64,000 nucleotides of DNA, from positions 69,327-133,326 of the forward strand of contig VZSE01006123.1 in assembly GCA_013398275.1 (NCBI GenBank). The letters run 5' to 3'. Positions 46,304 to 59,678 of this stretch are shown piece by piece (position 1 is the stretch's first letter; each line of letters begins with the position of its first letter). The position numbers were made by a program, and so were the translations under genes. Source of the DNA: Promerops cafer (Eukaryota; Chordata; Aves; Passeriformes; Nectariniidae). Under the pieces are notes generated by a model, which was not told where the DNA came from, ran no database searches, and saw nothing but the letters and a program-made list of their open reading frames with translations.

Positions 46304-49300
46304 CTGCAGAGCTCCTATCCAGTAACTGGATACCCTTCCATCAGTTCTTTCGCCCCGGAGCTGTGGCAGTTCTGGGTGTCGAGCAAGGAGGTGATCTTTT
46401 TTTGCACAGATTTCACAGAGGGATTTGTGACAGAGAAGTAAAAGAACCTCTTTGTTGGTGCACTAGCTTCCTCTCCATCCAACAGGCATATCCTGGCACT
46501 GCCAGTTAATCCTGATCTCTGGAAGCACCTTTCTGACAACAGAGGTTTCCAGATGTTCCCCAGCTCCTGTGTGACTGCCAGCTCCTCTGGGGTCATGCTG
46601 TGCTCTGTCACTGGGGACCAGGGGAGTGCAGCACAGTTTGGGTCTCTCAGCAGTGCACTTCACTGGCACATTTCATATCAATGCTGCTCAGTTGCTGGTT
46701 TTTAATGCCATTTTCTTCCACTGATTTTCTGGAACGCTTTCTGCAATGCATCAGCCACTTCCAGTGCACACCCACTCCAGAGCTGACCCGAGCAAAGCAG
46801 AGCTCTGGGGCCGAGGGCCCTGGGTGTCCCCAGGCTCAGTGACCGTGCTCCTGTCACCTCTCAGGCCACTCTGCTGTCAGGCTGTCCCAGGCAGGGCAGA
46901 GCCTGACCCTGCTGTGCACACAGGGGATTTGGGAATTGCAAATCTCACATTTTTGGGAACTCGAGAATTCATTTGGGAATGACATCTCCCTGCAAGGCAC
47001 AGGTGGCAGTGGCAACCCAGAGCAATCCTGGAGAGGACAGAGTTACAGGAGGGTTGAAAAGTGGGGGCAGAGATCCACAGGCATCACTTTCTCTCTCCCA
47101 GAAGAGAGTAAATTGTATGCAGAACAATGGGATTTTGTGTTCATTTTCCACAAAGAGAATATTTTATGTTCCTCCTTCTTATGCAACCTCAAATTTTGCT
47201 TTCTGTGTCAATACACATCCCCAGCAGCAAGAGCTTTCTCAAGCTAACCTGAACAAATACAGAGATTTTGGGCTCCCAGGGGACATCATCTTTGAGCAGG
47301 AAAGCCTTCCCATTGTTCCTCTTCCACAATAAATCCTGTGAAGCCCTGGCTTGAGAAGTGCAGAACAGCATCCTCGTCTCTCCTCTGTGGCAGGAAAAAG
47401 GCCAAATTTATTATTTCTTGCCAGTTTGACAGTTGTGTTTGATAGTTGCAGTTCATTAAGACTTGAACTTGCCCTACAATGAAAGAAACTTTTAAGTAAA
47501 GCTCTGCTTTCCCCTACGTTTGCCTCACAGGGCTTTTCACAACAAATTGCTGAAAAATCTGGAACAGCAAATGAGACAGAGTGGCAAAACCAGCTTCAGC
47601 TTGGATACAAACAGAATTATTTCGGGGGATGTTATTGCACTTTCTTCCAGTGCTGCCAATACCAGGTTTTAGAAGTTGTGATTTCTTCCCTTCTATTGGA
47701 GTTCTGATGAACTATGGAAAAGATTCCCATATCTTATATCATGTAATAGCACAGCCTCAATGATCAAAGAGGTATTCATGTGGCAAATGTTGAAATTCAA
47801 TTTGCCTCACATTTCTTTTTTTCCATTTGCACATAAAAGTCTTGGTTTTAACTGAAATCCCTCTTCCTGACAAGCAAAGTACATTGCCTGTTTTTTCTTT
47901 TAATTTTAACGAAAACTGATCTTTTTTTTCTCCTTAAATACAGAAAAACACCCCATCTTTAAGCCATCAGTTTCCATCAAAATGTCTGAGAAGCAGTTTA
48001 TCACTCAGAGCTGCATCTTTATACAAACAGTTTCTGTTGTTTTTTGTTCTTAAGTCACTGGAATGTATTGTGGGAAGACTATGTCAGAAATTCAATTTCT
48101 CTTCTCAAAATCCTCTCATTTTTCAGAGCTTTGTAGCCCACATGAATATTACCCTTTTCAAAGGCAGAGAAACACACAGCAGTGTGTAAGGATGGAAAAG
48201 CCATCCAGTTTTGCTGCTGATAACAGGAAAGGGAAACCATAAAGAACATAATTTTCTGCATTAGCAGGCATACAGGCTATCATGTATAAAATACAGTAGG
48301 AATTCAGCTACAGCTTTCAGGTCAGCTAAATGCCTCAATCACTTTCTTGCTGAAAATGCTGGGGGTTTTGGGGGTTTTTTTGCAACAGATAAAATATTCC
48401 TTAAGTCATATTTTCTTGAAAACTACTTCTAACAAGAGGGAAAATACTGCTGAAATCCTCTGCTTTGATTTACACCAGAGTTGGACAAGGGAGGGGTAGG
48501 GGGTGGCAACAGCTTAAAAACCCCCCACCTTTCTATCCTTAAGGAAATTTACACGCCTCTCTGTACCAAGAACTGCTTAGAAACATACAATTAAAGCCAA
48601 AAAAAAGCACTTTGTGCTGACTGAACCAATGGTGGGGGACCAGCCTGTCCCACAAGGAGCTGTGTGTGCCTCAGGGTGATGCAGCTCCAGGTGTCCTCAC
48701 CCCAGGTGAGGCTCTGCGAGGGGCAGGAGCACCCAGGAGCCCAGAGGAGTCAGGGGCAGCACGTCTGTGTTCTCTGAGCCCCACAGCACACAGACCAGTG
48801 CAAAGCCAGGCTCGAGGAGTGGGTGTTTTGATTTACTAAGTCACACCAAGTGCTCAACCACACATGGGGAAAAAAAAAAAAAGCAGTGAATTCAGTGATT
48901 TTTTTTTCCCAGGTCCTTTGAAACTGCTGTTTCCATGCAGAATAATTCTAACAGAACAGTGAAGAGCAGCAGGCAGGGACACCCTCCCTGGATTCTCCCC
49001 CCCTTCTTGCCTTCATTCTTATAATTCTATTTCTGACACCTCCTCTCTAACTTTTGTAATGTAAAACATTTATAAACTTCTTTGTTCTAGCAGTTGCATA
49101 AAATGGGATGCCACTACTACTATTGCAGGAGTTGTAGGAATTATGGAGATTGCCATCCTACTGCCTGACATGGTGTCAGAGAGATAACCTCGTTCAGGTT
49201 TCTTAGGGAGGAAGAGGAAACCCACCAAGCAATCTCCATCAAGACCTTTAAAGTATCTTCCCCAAAGCCAAAACAATGCAGAAGTGCTTTTGAAAACTAA

Positions 49301-49720
49301 AGAAAGAAGTTTCAAAGCTCACATTTGGAACACAAGTGGGGAAACGTTCTGTCTTGTAACATCCCAGTTTTGTATCCCCATGTAAAAAAGGAAAAAAAAA
49401 AAAAAAAAGGCACAAGAAGCACATGAGTTTACCTGCCTGCTGTAAAAACACAACTGATGTGGCCAGATGCAATAAGGGAGGAAAATGAGAGGAGGAAGAA
49501 TGCTGTTCAACCACGTTCTAGCTGCAAAGGGACATTGCCAGCACTGTCATCACATGCAGACAAATGTCCATGGAGAGGCTTCTGGGGGGACCTCTGTGGG
49601 GTCCAGCCACAGAGAACAGACCCAGAGCAAAGCTGCTGCCCTGATTTTGGCAGCCTGGGAGTGAAACCTTCAGTTGTGCACGAGTGCCTGGCTGCTGTGG
49701 AGGAGGCAGAGGAGGAGCAC
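46304..49720. other. intron 1 spacer with an unexplained 98-codon frame
   Basis: 3.4 kb. A minus-strand frame at 46315-46611 (98 codons) starts right after the CR1 and resembles nothing I know. It could be chance. No splice context was established. The rest is unremarkable. Confidence 0.5.
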
Positions 49721-49830
49721 AGAGAACCACAGAACCAGCAGGGCTGGAGATGACCCCCAGGAGCATCCAGCCCAACCTTCACCCCAAACCGTGGGTGCAG
49801 ACCCAGAGCCCCAAGCCTGGTGTGACCCTG
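49721..49830 (-). mobile_element. CR1 LINE 3' end, diverged
   Basis: The string agaaccacagaaccagcagg, then gctggagatgacccccagga and gcatccagcccaacc, is the reverse complement of a CR1 end. About 100 bp. Confidence 0.7.
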
Positions 49831-52290
49831 GGAGCCAGCTCCAGTGTCACTGTGACGTGTGAGGGCCTCTTTATCCTCCTCCTCCTCCTCCTCAGAGGAA
49901 CTCCAAGTACAATCAAAACGCACAAAAACCACTTTAAACTCAGTTGACAGGACCCACGGGATCGTTTTTATTCTCCTCCCACACCTTTTCCTTACAACAG
50001 AACATTGTTGGCTCTGTGAACACAAGGTACAGTTGTCTCAAGAGCTGCTGAGGAGAACCACACATGTAGCAGTGTTATAAAATAATTTGTGTACAAACAG
50101 AACACAGCACAGAGGCGTGACAGGTAGCCACAAGCTGGCTGAAGTCAGCCACCTGCTATCCCCTCTGTGGCCACAGCCACTTGCTAGTCCTTAAATGATC
50201 CAGAGAATGGGGGAAGAGCAGAGTGTTCCCAAAAACTCGCCATAAAATCACAAAAACACAACTGTTAGGGGCTGCTTTCAGTGGCTACTCTGTGACTGAG
50301 ATTCCAGAGTTATTCTCTTCCTAACAATTCTGAAATGAAGGCACGTGCTATTGCAAAACCCAGCAGGCAAATGCTTCACTTGCACTACCAGTGCTGCAAG
50401 GAGCTTTCTCTTTTCCTGGGAGATACGAGCCTAATTTTGTCTTGCAGTACAACTAAATAAATTTGCCTTTCCAAAAAAATGGTGGTTTTCTAGTACAACA
50501 GCTTGAATAGTCAACCAGCTCTTAACACTAAGACACGTATCACAGCTCTCTACATTTTTGCAGGTTTGCCTCTTAGATATTTCAAGTTACCAGGGAAACC
50601 CATATCTTGTAAATATTTATATCAGATAAATCTTTATATTTCCACGAGTGCTGATCCATGCCATTGCTCCAGCTGAATGACTGTCATGTAAATGTGACAC
50701 ACTGGACAGCAACCTGCTCCCCATTCCTCTGAAGCACACAGCAGTGCAGTGATAATGTCATTCAGCTGAAGGGGTTATGCAGCAGAGTCCTAATAAAACC
50801 AGCTGCAGGCAATGCTGCAGCCTGACAAAGTGACAGATGTCCCAGTATGATTTGGGGCCTGTGTACAGGAAAAACACCGTGTCCTGCTAAGAAGGTCAGT
50901 CATCCAAATACAGCTATTTTTCACTGCTGGATGGAGAGCTGGGATGAAGATTTCCAACGTGCTGCTGTCAACCACTCATCCAACAGCACCAGAATAATTA
51001 AGGATAGTGGGTGTTTAACTCCCAGCAACGTGTCCTCTGATTTAGCTGGCTGAATTAGGACCACCATGCTGAAACCTTGTAATCACCAAAATGAATGCCA
51101 AGCCTCACCTAAATGCAGAGGGCTCTGGGGCACTGATTCCACTGAGGTTAAAAAGGTGCAATTCCAGTCTGCAACACCCACTATTCCCAGCACTTTTCCC
51201 CCCTGCCCTATCCCCCAAACAAGTTTCTAGGCACTGAAAATACACCACATGCTGAAGGTGCTCACAGGAATTAATGGCTCTTTTTTCTCAGCCCCTCCTG
51301 CGTTCCACCCCCTCTGCTCACTGAGTTTTCACTGTCCTCTGTGCAGGTGTGAGGAGCAGCAGTTCACATCACCTGCTCCCTTGCAAAAACTCAACAGAGA
51401 CAACCAACGCCTACCAGCCATTATTTATTCAGCACAAAGAAGAGAAAACTCGTTATTGCAATGTACCAAAGTTTTTATCTATTACCTCTGAAGAAAAAGA
51501 AACCACAAGGCATAAACCAGATGCAAACACAGATCAGCAAACATGTTGTCATTGTGATGCAGGTACCTTAGGAATAGAAAATTTGCATTTTCTGTCCGCT
51601 ATCCCAATTCTTTTCCATCCTTGAATATTAAAGAAAATAAATACTACATGCTACATTTCAGGCAGACCCATAAAAGAAATCAAAGAGTTGGAAAAAAAAA
51701 TTAATATTCCTTTTTGAAGATTCTTATAGGTACAAACCGTAGTAGGAATTTATTTTTAATGTAATGTGGGAACTTGGCACAATTCCAGAAAACAAAACCT
51801 GTTTCTGGGCCACAGGCACAGTTTGTAATGCTGATGGGGCACAACCTTCTCTCTCCACCTTCACACCAAAGGCAGGGTGGAGGAGAGCTCCTTTCAGGTG
51901 AGCAGAGCACAGAATTCTTGCAGCAGGTAATTGAGGCAACAACAAAAACAATCTGGTGCTGAGGAGGCCACTCAACTACCATATACTGTGAACCACCATG
52001 GCTGCACTTTGCCCAGGTTCCTCACTATTCACCCCAGAAAGGGCTTTGCAGCCCCTGTGCTGAGGTGCACGAGTGACCTACACACAGCTCAGTGTGGGGA
52101 TCAGAGCTGCAGTGGCACAGGGAAAAGTTTTCCAGTGATTTCTGCAATGCAGATGCATTTGTAAAGAGCTGCTCATTGCCATTTTCCTCCTCAGACGTTG
52201 CCAAATGGGGTTTTTTTTGCATCCCTACCTACCAACCTCAGGAGTCCCCAGCGGCTGTTGCCAGCAGTTTGATGGCTCACTACATGCTAT
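49831..52290. other. intron 1 spacer
   Basis: 2.4 kb with no gene or clear repeat family, apart from a short (CTC)n run at 49875-49893. Confidence 0.6.
49875..49893. repeat. (CTC)n microsatellite
   Basis: About six perfect CTC units. Confidence 0.85.
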
Positions 52291-52736
52291 TGATGCCTTT
52301 TCAGGCTGCCTAAAAACAGAGGCCAGACTAAATTAAAGAGAATAAAAAGCAGATATATTTATTGAAGGGCCTTCAGGCACATTTAGGGCAGTCAGAGCCC
52401 TCCCCCAGGGGCTACACCCAAAATGGACCACGGGTCACGGGTTTCACACTTTTATAAGTTTGGCCCATTTGCATATTGGGGGTCAATGTCCCAATTACAG
52501 CCCCAGCTAATGAAGTCATTCACCCCCAGTTTGCTGCCCCAGCTCACTTTTGTTCCCATCTCTGGCCCTGAGGCAGTGAGGTGTCCTGGATTGCCAGGCC
52601 TGGAGAGGAATTGCTGTGTCTGCCCAGAATGGGGAAGCAGCAGCTGACACTGAGTGTGGAGTGTGGAGTTACACACCAAAGAACTGCAGGGTTACAAATG
52701 CATGAACAATATAAAAGCTGAAATCCTAAGGCATCA
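52291..52736 (-). mobile_element. solo LTR, family A, copy 6 (sense to RASGRF2)
   Basis: It has perfect TGATGCCT and AGGCATCA ends and an exact 4-bp target duplication (ctat at 52287-52290 and 52737-52740). On the minus strand it has TATAAAAG (about 52450-52457), AATAAA (52358-52363) and an open frame of 75 codons (52452-52679). No internal region is attached. The intact duplication and signals suggest a fairly recent insertion. Confidence 0.9.
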
Positions 52737-54969
52737 CTATCACAAAGAAACACCTTTTGTTTTTTGATCAGCACCTCAGTTTTGTGCTGCTCAGAGATGC
52801 TCAGTGTCCTGCACCTCGGAGCTCAGGACAAGGACAGGACCCGCTGTGGTGGTCACACACCTGGACAGGCAGATGCACAGGCCACACTGGTCTCTTTAAT
52901 TAGCTTATTCCATTATTTTTCCACCTGTACTCATCCCTTTCCCTGCCTTAGGCTCCTCCTGGAGTCATCCCATAGCAAGTCCTGTGCAGCCCCAAAAGCT
53001 CTTCCCCACTTCCCATAACCAGCAGCCATTCCAACAGGCACCGTGCTCAGCCTCCAGCCCCTCTCCTGACTTCTCCTGCTAATTCTAGTCCAGGTCCAAT
53101 CTAGTCAAAAAAATCACTGGATTTTGTGTGGTTAACTGCCTGGGAAGTCATTCATTGCCAATTTATACTTGCTTACTTTTATTATAGGTGGCCATTCCAA
53201 ATATTTCGTGTATTTAAGGCGTATAACAAACTTTGGCAGAAGTCCAATGTGAAAATTTCCTGCACCACAAAAGAAAGCTCTCACTGCTAAATTTTTTTAA
53301 GTAAAAGAAAGGCTAAATGTATCGTACACATACCTAGAGAAACCTGATTTTCCCTGAAAATTACTGTCCCCTTTTGTTGTGAAATTATTGTGTATGTTTA
53401 AGGCATGCTGTGGGACAACAATTGCTTATGAAACCAGCGTATTTCCATCACGTGCAATGCCTCCAGTTCACATAATTCCCTGGAAAACTCTACCCAGCCA
53501 TCAGCTGCTGAGCCCAGGAGGGAGTGGAGATGGAACTCTTGGTGTGTGGTGGCGAGGCTTGCTTTGACACAATCCACGTTCAATCTGCTGCAAGAGCCGG
53601 GCTGGAATCTCACATGAATTACATAACAATTATGAATGGCACGTAATTAATGCCTTACAGCTCAGGGCTGACTCTCCAGGGGCTCGTGGCACCTCTGCAG
53701 AGGCTGTCTCGTGCTCTCTGTCCCCACACATCCTCCCAGAGGGGCTCTGTGCCCCACCACACCAACCCAGAGCCCTCAGCCAGCCCGGGGTGTTCTGCCT
53801 GGGGCTGTGCAAACACAGCTGAGCTTTTTGGCCTCAGAAACTGGGGTATTTTTGGCCTCACTCATCTCTCAGGGCAGGGCATCAGGAGGGATGCCTGCTG
53901 ACAAAAAGCTGCAGCGCATGGCACCACTACGGGAGCACCGCAGTCCCTTTTTCTTCTATTCAACCAAAAAAATGCCCTACATGGGAGGTCTCCAGCCCTA
54001 TGCAGGTGTTGAGAGGCTCTCAAACACATTGCAGGCTCAAACCTCACTGCCCTGGACATCAGCAGTGCCCCAGGGGAACAGCCAGGGCTCGCACCGAGCT
54101 AAGGGGAGGCAGCAGAGCCCGTGGGTGCCAGGCAAGGGTGCAGCACTGGAGCACAGCAATTCAGGAGGAATAAATCAGGGCTGTGCTGTGCATGCTGAGC
54201 TGCTGGGCTCACGTTCTGCAGCCGTCAGAACCACCCAAACCACACACCAGGCATCCCTTCCCAGATCTGAGTGTGGGCGTCTGACTAGGAGACCAGTTGT
54301 ACTCCTAGTTTTCAATAGCTTTTTTTTATTATTATTATTTTTTTTTTTAATCGATTGGGTGACAGGATATACGTAAAGCAGAGATATTATTCCTGCTGCT
54401 TGTCAGCTGATTCTGGAAAACCAGAAATTCTGGCCTGCTGGTGATGTGGTTAAACCTACAGGAGATGTGCAGGCATTATTTGTAAAACACAGCCCGTGAT
54501 AGGGACATGGAAGTTACATTAAAACCTTCAAATCAGTTAAGTGTGTGATGGGTGCCAAGTACAGTAGGAAAGAATTATTCCTGCCACATTTGGAGGACCT
54601 TGATGATAGGAGTTATGTAGGCACACCTCATGGAATACATTTAACTAAGTACATTTAGGAAGTACATTTCAGGGCTGCCAGAAGGAGCTCTTCCAGGTGA
54701 TGAGAGAGGGTTAAATAGGATTACTTTGGAAACCTAACTTACACATTTTCCAAAGCTTTGGGATACTCCACTCTAAAAGGTTTTGGAGTTAATATTTACT
54801 AACACAAAATATATTAGATTTATGTAATATTTAATAACATAAAAAGTACCATTCTTAGAACACTTATGATCACCTGCAGACCCCAGCATGTTCCAGCTCC
54901 AGAAACAACCTACAGTGAGTGTCAGCAAACCTTTCCAAAAATTAGGCCAATGTTGCTTACCCAGTACGT
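52737..54969. other. intron 1 spacer
   Basis: 2.2 kb. It includes the longest open frame of the window (53711-54376, +, 221 codons), which is GC-rich, ends in a poly-T stretch and shows no family resemblance. No gene is called. Confidence 0.55.
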
Positions 54970-55010
54970 GGGGGGGGGGGNTCCTCACCCAGCACGGGGG
55001 GGGGGGGGGG
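54956..55010 (+). repeat. two G-runs around an N, likely collapsed minisatellite
   Basis: G11 at 54970-54980 and G15 at 54996-55010 flank the only ambiguous base (54981). Each run is preceded by a similar 13-mer (cttacccagtacg, ctcaccc­agcacg), so the segment looks like two visible units of a tandem repeat with an unresolved interior. Confidence 0.75.
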
Positions 55011-57904
55011 AAATTTCAGCATAAATTCTCACAACTGATATTTCAACTGCCAAGCCTAAGGACACCCTCAGAGCAGCTTCCAGTATCAACACCAACAACA
55101 GAAAATGTGCATCTCTGCAGCCTCCCAAGCCCGTGCTCCGTGTTGGGGATCGCAGGGCTTGTGCTGCCTGCTCCGTGTTTGTTGTGCTAGCAGGTGCCAA
55201 CACCTCCAGTTAATGCAGTCTGGGCTGTCTGCTGCATCTCCCTGTGCCTCCCCGTGCCCAAGCACGGCAGGCTCAGCGTGCCCAGCTCCCACACGCCCAC
55301 AGCCTCACGGCTTTGGCTCCTCCACCAGCTGCTGCACCAGCAGCATCCCCTGATGTCGCCTGCCTGAGTGCTCAGCAGGGATGGGCTGAGCCTCCCCGAG
55401 CACCCAAGGGGCTGCCAGGGGTTTGAGCACACCCAGCCTGCTGCACGGATTTGCCACTGACGCGTGGCCGGGAGGGGCTTGCTGCTCGGGGTGCTGCCGG
55501 GGGGGCTGTGGTGACACAAATAAATAGAAATAAAAGCAAGACAGCCCTGCGTCAGCAGCAGGGCTGAGCTCGCGGGTGCCCAGAGGGACATCAGGGTGGC
55601 CCAGCTGTGACACAGCCACTGCAGGGAGTCCACAAGGCCCCAAATTTCCTCTCTCTCAGCCCTCCAGGCAGCTCCAGGAGCACCCACCCATCATTAACAC
55701 CTGCAGCTACTCCTGCCTGTGAAGGAGAACTTTACCAAGGCAGGGGGAGACCAAAGGTTTCCAGCAGAGCCACCTGACAGGGGACAAGGGGCGTACAAGG
55801 GGAGTAGGAGAGGTACTGGGGCTCTTTGCTGGTAGGGAAGGATATTTTAGCCTACTGACAGTTACAGCCATAAGATTTTATTCCACGAGACACCTCTTGT
55901 TCAATATAAACACTGTCAACTGAGCCTGCCCTCATGGACAAAGTGAGTTTCCAGTATCCCACTAAATTAAGTTGCTCCCCTTTAAGTCCTTACTTAAAGG
56001 AAAAAAAAAATAATAATAATAAAAATAAACCCAAGAAACAATGTTATGACATACTCCATTGTGCCACATTGTGATCCCAACATTGAAAACAAGACAGGGT
56101 GCCAATAATTCCAGGCTGAAACTTTCCATCATTTTACCTTAGCAGCCCTGTGCTCGTCTCAAATAGTTCATGGAAACTGCTGGTTCTCTAAGCACATTTA
56201 ACACACTCCAGTTTCCCAAATAACAACTAAAAATGAACACATACACCGACATTTTCACGACATGAGTAATCTACAATGGAAGGTGCAGGTTATACATAAA
56301 ATACAGAACTGGATACTGTTATTGATGTAAGTATTAGTAATATAATATAGTAATATAATGTAATAATGTGATGGGTTCATGATTCAGGGGGTTTTAAGAG
56401 GGCAAAGGGAGCAGCCTGATTCTAGTAAGTGTTTTAAATCAAATGAGTCAATTGCATTTGAATACTGTTCTTTGGAAGCTCTCAAAACTCCCTTTCAAAT
56501 ATGTTTTCCATTAATTACCTACACTTCCCTCAGCACTCCACCCCACTCATATCCTTCCTGACCTGGGTGACTTAAAAATAACCTTGAATCAAGAAAGAAC
56601 ATCAGGAAATATAAATGGAAATGGCAGCTGATCAACCCTTAATAAAAGGTACATGGTATTAAAGCAGATCAGGCACCTGGTCCCTCCTGATATATTTAGA
56701 AAAGTCTACTGAAGTCACTTAGATTAAATAATCCACCGCTGCGAAATTACATCAGGTAAAGGACAGACATTTAATTTCTGTCTTTGATGCAAGAAATACC
56801 ATTTATGCGTTGCTATGAACGTAAGTGGAGTAGGAATAAGCAAACCTTCACAGTGCTGGGCTGTGCTAGGGGGTGTCCCAGCTTTATAGGTGATGCAGCT
56901 TCAGTAGCAGGCAGGCATTCCCCAAATATACCCCAGGGGGAGGAGATTAAATAAAAAGCCACCTGGGTGAACAGCAGGGACAAGGAAAGGGTAAAGGAGA
57001 AACAGGGAAGGAAATGGGTGAAGAAGTGACACACACTGGAGCCAAGGTGAGTCCTGGCAGAGTCTGGAGGGTCCTGAGGCTGAACAGGCACGTCCCCCTC
57101 TGTGCTTCCACCTCCGCAGTAACACAGCCCAAGGAATTCATTTTACATTTCCCAGGGCAGCACCACTAAGTATTTCTTAAAATACTGTTACTGCTCAGCG
57201 CAAGGAGAATACAAAAGGCAGAGAACCACTGGATTACAGATATATTCCAAGTAACTCAAGACAAGGAAAAAAGGCTTCAGCCTGAGTTAGCAGCAGTCAT
57301 ATCACATTCTGTTCATTAGCGCAAAAAAGTTTAAAGTTAAGCTTATTCTAGTTGCACAATTTTTTCCTGCTACAGTTTAAACGTGAGCCAAGCCAGAATG
57401 ACTACTTCAAATTTAAATCAGATGGGAAGCGATTAAAAAAGAAAACAACCTCTGTCATTCCCCCAGCAACAACAAAAGAAAAAAAACCTGCCACACACAT
57501 GGTGCACTAACGTGCATTAAAGAAAAAAAAAAAACACCTCAAAGGCACAAAAAGACAGAAAGAGTTTTCATCTGTTTATTTTGTAGTAAACTCTTAAGAA
57601 TTCTGAATTTTTTGTTATGGTTCTGAGCCAATAGTAAATTTCTTCCAGAAAGAAGGCAACACTGATCACTGTACAGCAACTTGAAACAATATCCTGGCAT
57701 ATATATTTCTTTTCACACGTGATTCTACTTCCTGACAACAAGCAGAGAGGAAAATTTAAGAAAGCAGAGTGGGAAGCCTTGCTGGTTTTCCTTATTAAAA
57801 AAAAAAAAAAATTCCTACTGTTTGGGCCAACAGTCCCATCTTAGAACTAAATGTCCCGGGTGAAGGTTCAGCATCATCTCTCAGTTATCCTGGGGGCCTG
57901 GTCA
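55011..57904. other. intron 1 spacer, partly GC-rich
   Basis: 55100-55700 is GC-rich with several chance frames, interrupted by aaataaatagaaataaaag. 56325-56370 is a TAATA-rich patch. No gene was recognised. Confidence 0.5.
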
Positions 57905-58120
57905 TTCAGAGAGTGTCAGTCCACATCACTGCTGAAGGCTACCAGCCTGGTCAAGCGTGACTTCCCCTCTGTGGATGCCCACTGACCACTCCAAATCCCC
58001 TCCTTGCCCCCAGGTGTGTGGAAATGCTTTCCAGGAGGATTTTCCCCATCACCTTCCCAGGCACCACAGAGAGACTGAGGGAGCAAAAAGTCTGTGTGCC
58101 ACTGCACTGCATTAGGAAGT
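57905..58120 (-). pseudogene. CR1 ORF2 reverse-transcriptase fragment, frameshifted
   Basis: On the minus strand one frame reads VPGKVMGKILLESISTHL, the conserved RT region just before the palm. The next part, GKSRLTRLVAFSSDVD, lies in a different frame, so at least one indel separates them. It matches the order in CR1 RT (release of PGK, then the GKSCLTNL-type motif). About 215 bp. Confidence 0.75.
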
Positions 58121-59678
58121 CATTGAGGAATATGGATGGATTCCAGGTCAAACAGGTTTGTGTTCCTGAGACACTCAAGAGTATAGAAAAATCCAAATTT
58201 CTGTATTACACCACAGTAATTTATAGGAAAAAATTATCTGTTTTTACTGCATGTAACTGTCAGATGCTGACATTATTGTAAAGTGGGAAAGTATAAATAT
58301 CAAAACATTTTAGGAGAGACGAAAACCACAATTCAGGAAGATGAGGTGGCTTACACTGCTCAGAATAAGAGGACTTACACTTCTCCACCCACTTTAAAAA
58401 CGGCAGAAGAAAGTCAGGATCCCTCAGCCAGGAGAGGGAGAGATGCTCACAGCAAGACACAAAATGTGGTTGCCCTGGAAGCTGCTGAAGCAGCTGCACA
58501 AGTAGGAGGCAGTGAAGTGGAAAATCCATGGGAAGGGACACAGATGTTGAACTCAGTCCTGCACAGGTTCCTGTTCTGTTCCTGCCCACACCTGGAGTCG
58601 TTCTCTGCCCTGGGACTGACCAAGCTCACCCAGAGCTCCCAGCACTGCCCAGGAGGCAGCCTGGAGGCACCACTGTGACATTTGTGGGGCAGAAAGCAGG
58701 CCAGGAACATGAACCTAGAGCAGATTGAAATGTACATGAGGCAAAAGCAACGCTGGAGGGAAGGGGTCAAAGAGGGGGACACCGCAAGGAGGGAGCAAAG
58801 GTGTGAGCAAACACTTGTTATCACCCTGGCAGTGAATGTCCAGTATTAAAAAACTCATACATTCACCCCTCTAATGCAAGTGGTATTAAGGGGACCTGCT
58901 GCAATTACAAATAAATTACTCGCAGAAGAAATATTAGGAATAAAAACTCCTTCCAATCTCAGCCAGGGGAGTCAAAACCCAAGTGGCTGAGACAATGTGG
59001 TACAAGTGAGTTCAGCAGGACTCGGGAGAAGCTTGAGCCTGGAAGGACAAACCTGCAAGGTGCACCAAACAGGTCCCAGAGGAAAATGGAGCCATGAATT
59101 AGAGGAGGACCAGCCCAGATGGAGGACTGGGGACCTGGCACTTCTCAGGCGTTGCTGTGTGCAGAAACGTGGAGGTGACAGCTCATGACAACTCGTGGGA
59201 GTCACTCCTGTGTGCCCCGTGCAGCTGAGCACCCGGGAAGGCTGCCAGGATCAGCACACATCCCCATGGTGTCACCCAAATGCCAGCAGATGGGATGGGA
59301 TTCCAAAGATCAGGCTGGTTTGTGCCTGCAGCAGTGACAGCAGACACAGGAGGCTGGCTCACCAGGAGGCCACGGGCTGAGAGGGGCTCAAGAGGCAAGT
59401 AAGGCAGGACACAGATAGCCCAGGCAAGCATCCTTCTGCTCTGCATCACCCAGGTAATGAGCACAAGTAGATACACATTCCAACACCCTCCAAAAAAGTA
59501 AAAGGAAAATAAAAAAATCAAAGACACATTTGCAGGAAGTCAACAACCTCTAGGGAAACCTGTTTGAAATCAGTGCTGGGAAGATACTTTATTTTTTTCC
59601 CCCCTCCTTTACATGGGAGGTAAATATATTTATTTGCCTCACACTGAACCACTGGGCATCACTCTCAGTTTGTCAGGT
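58121..59678. other. intron 1 spacer between CR1 RT fragment and LTR copy 7
   Basis: 1.6 kb. Nothing was recognised on either strand. Confidence 0.55.

Noticed and set aside
53711..54376. 221-codon open frame on +, the longest in the window
   Set aside because: It is GC-rich without domains or biased codon use, ends in translated poly-T, and has no splice or promoter context.
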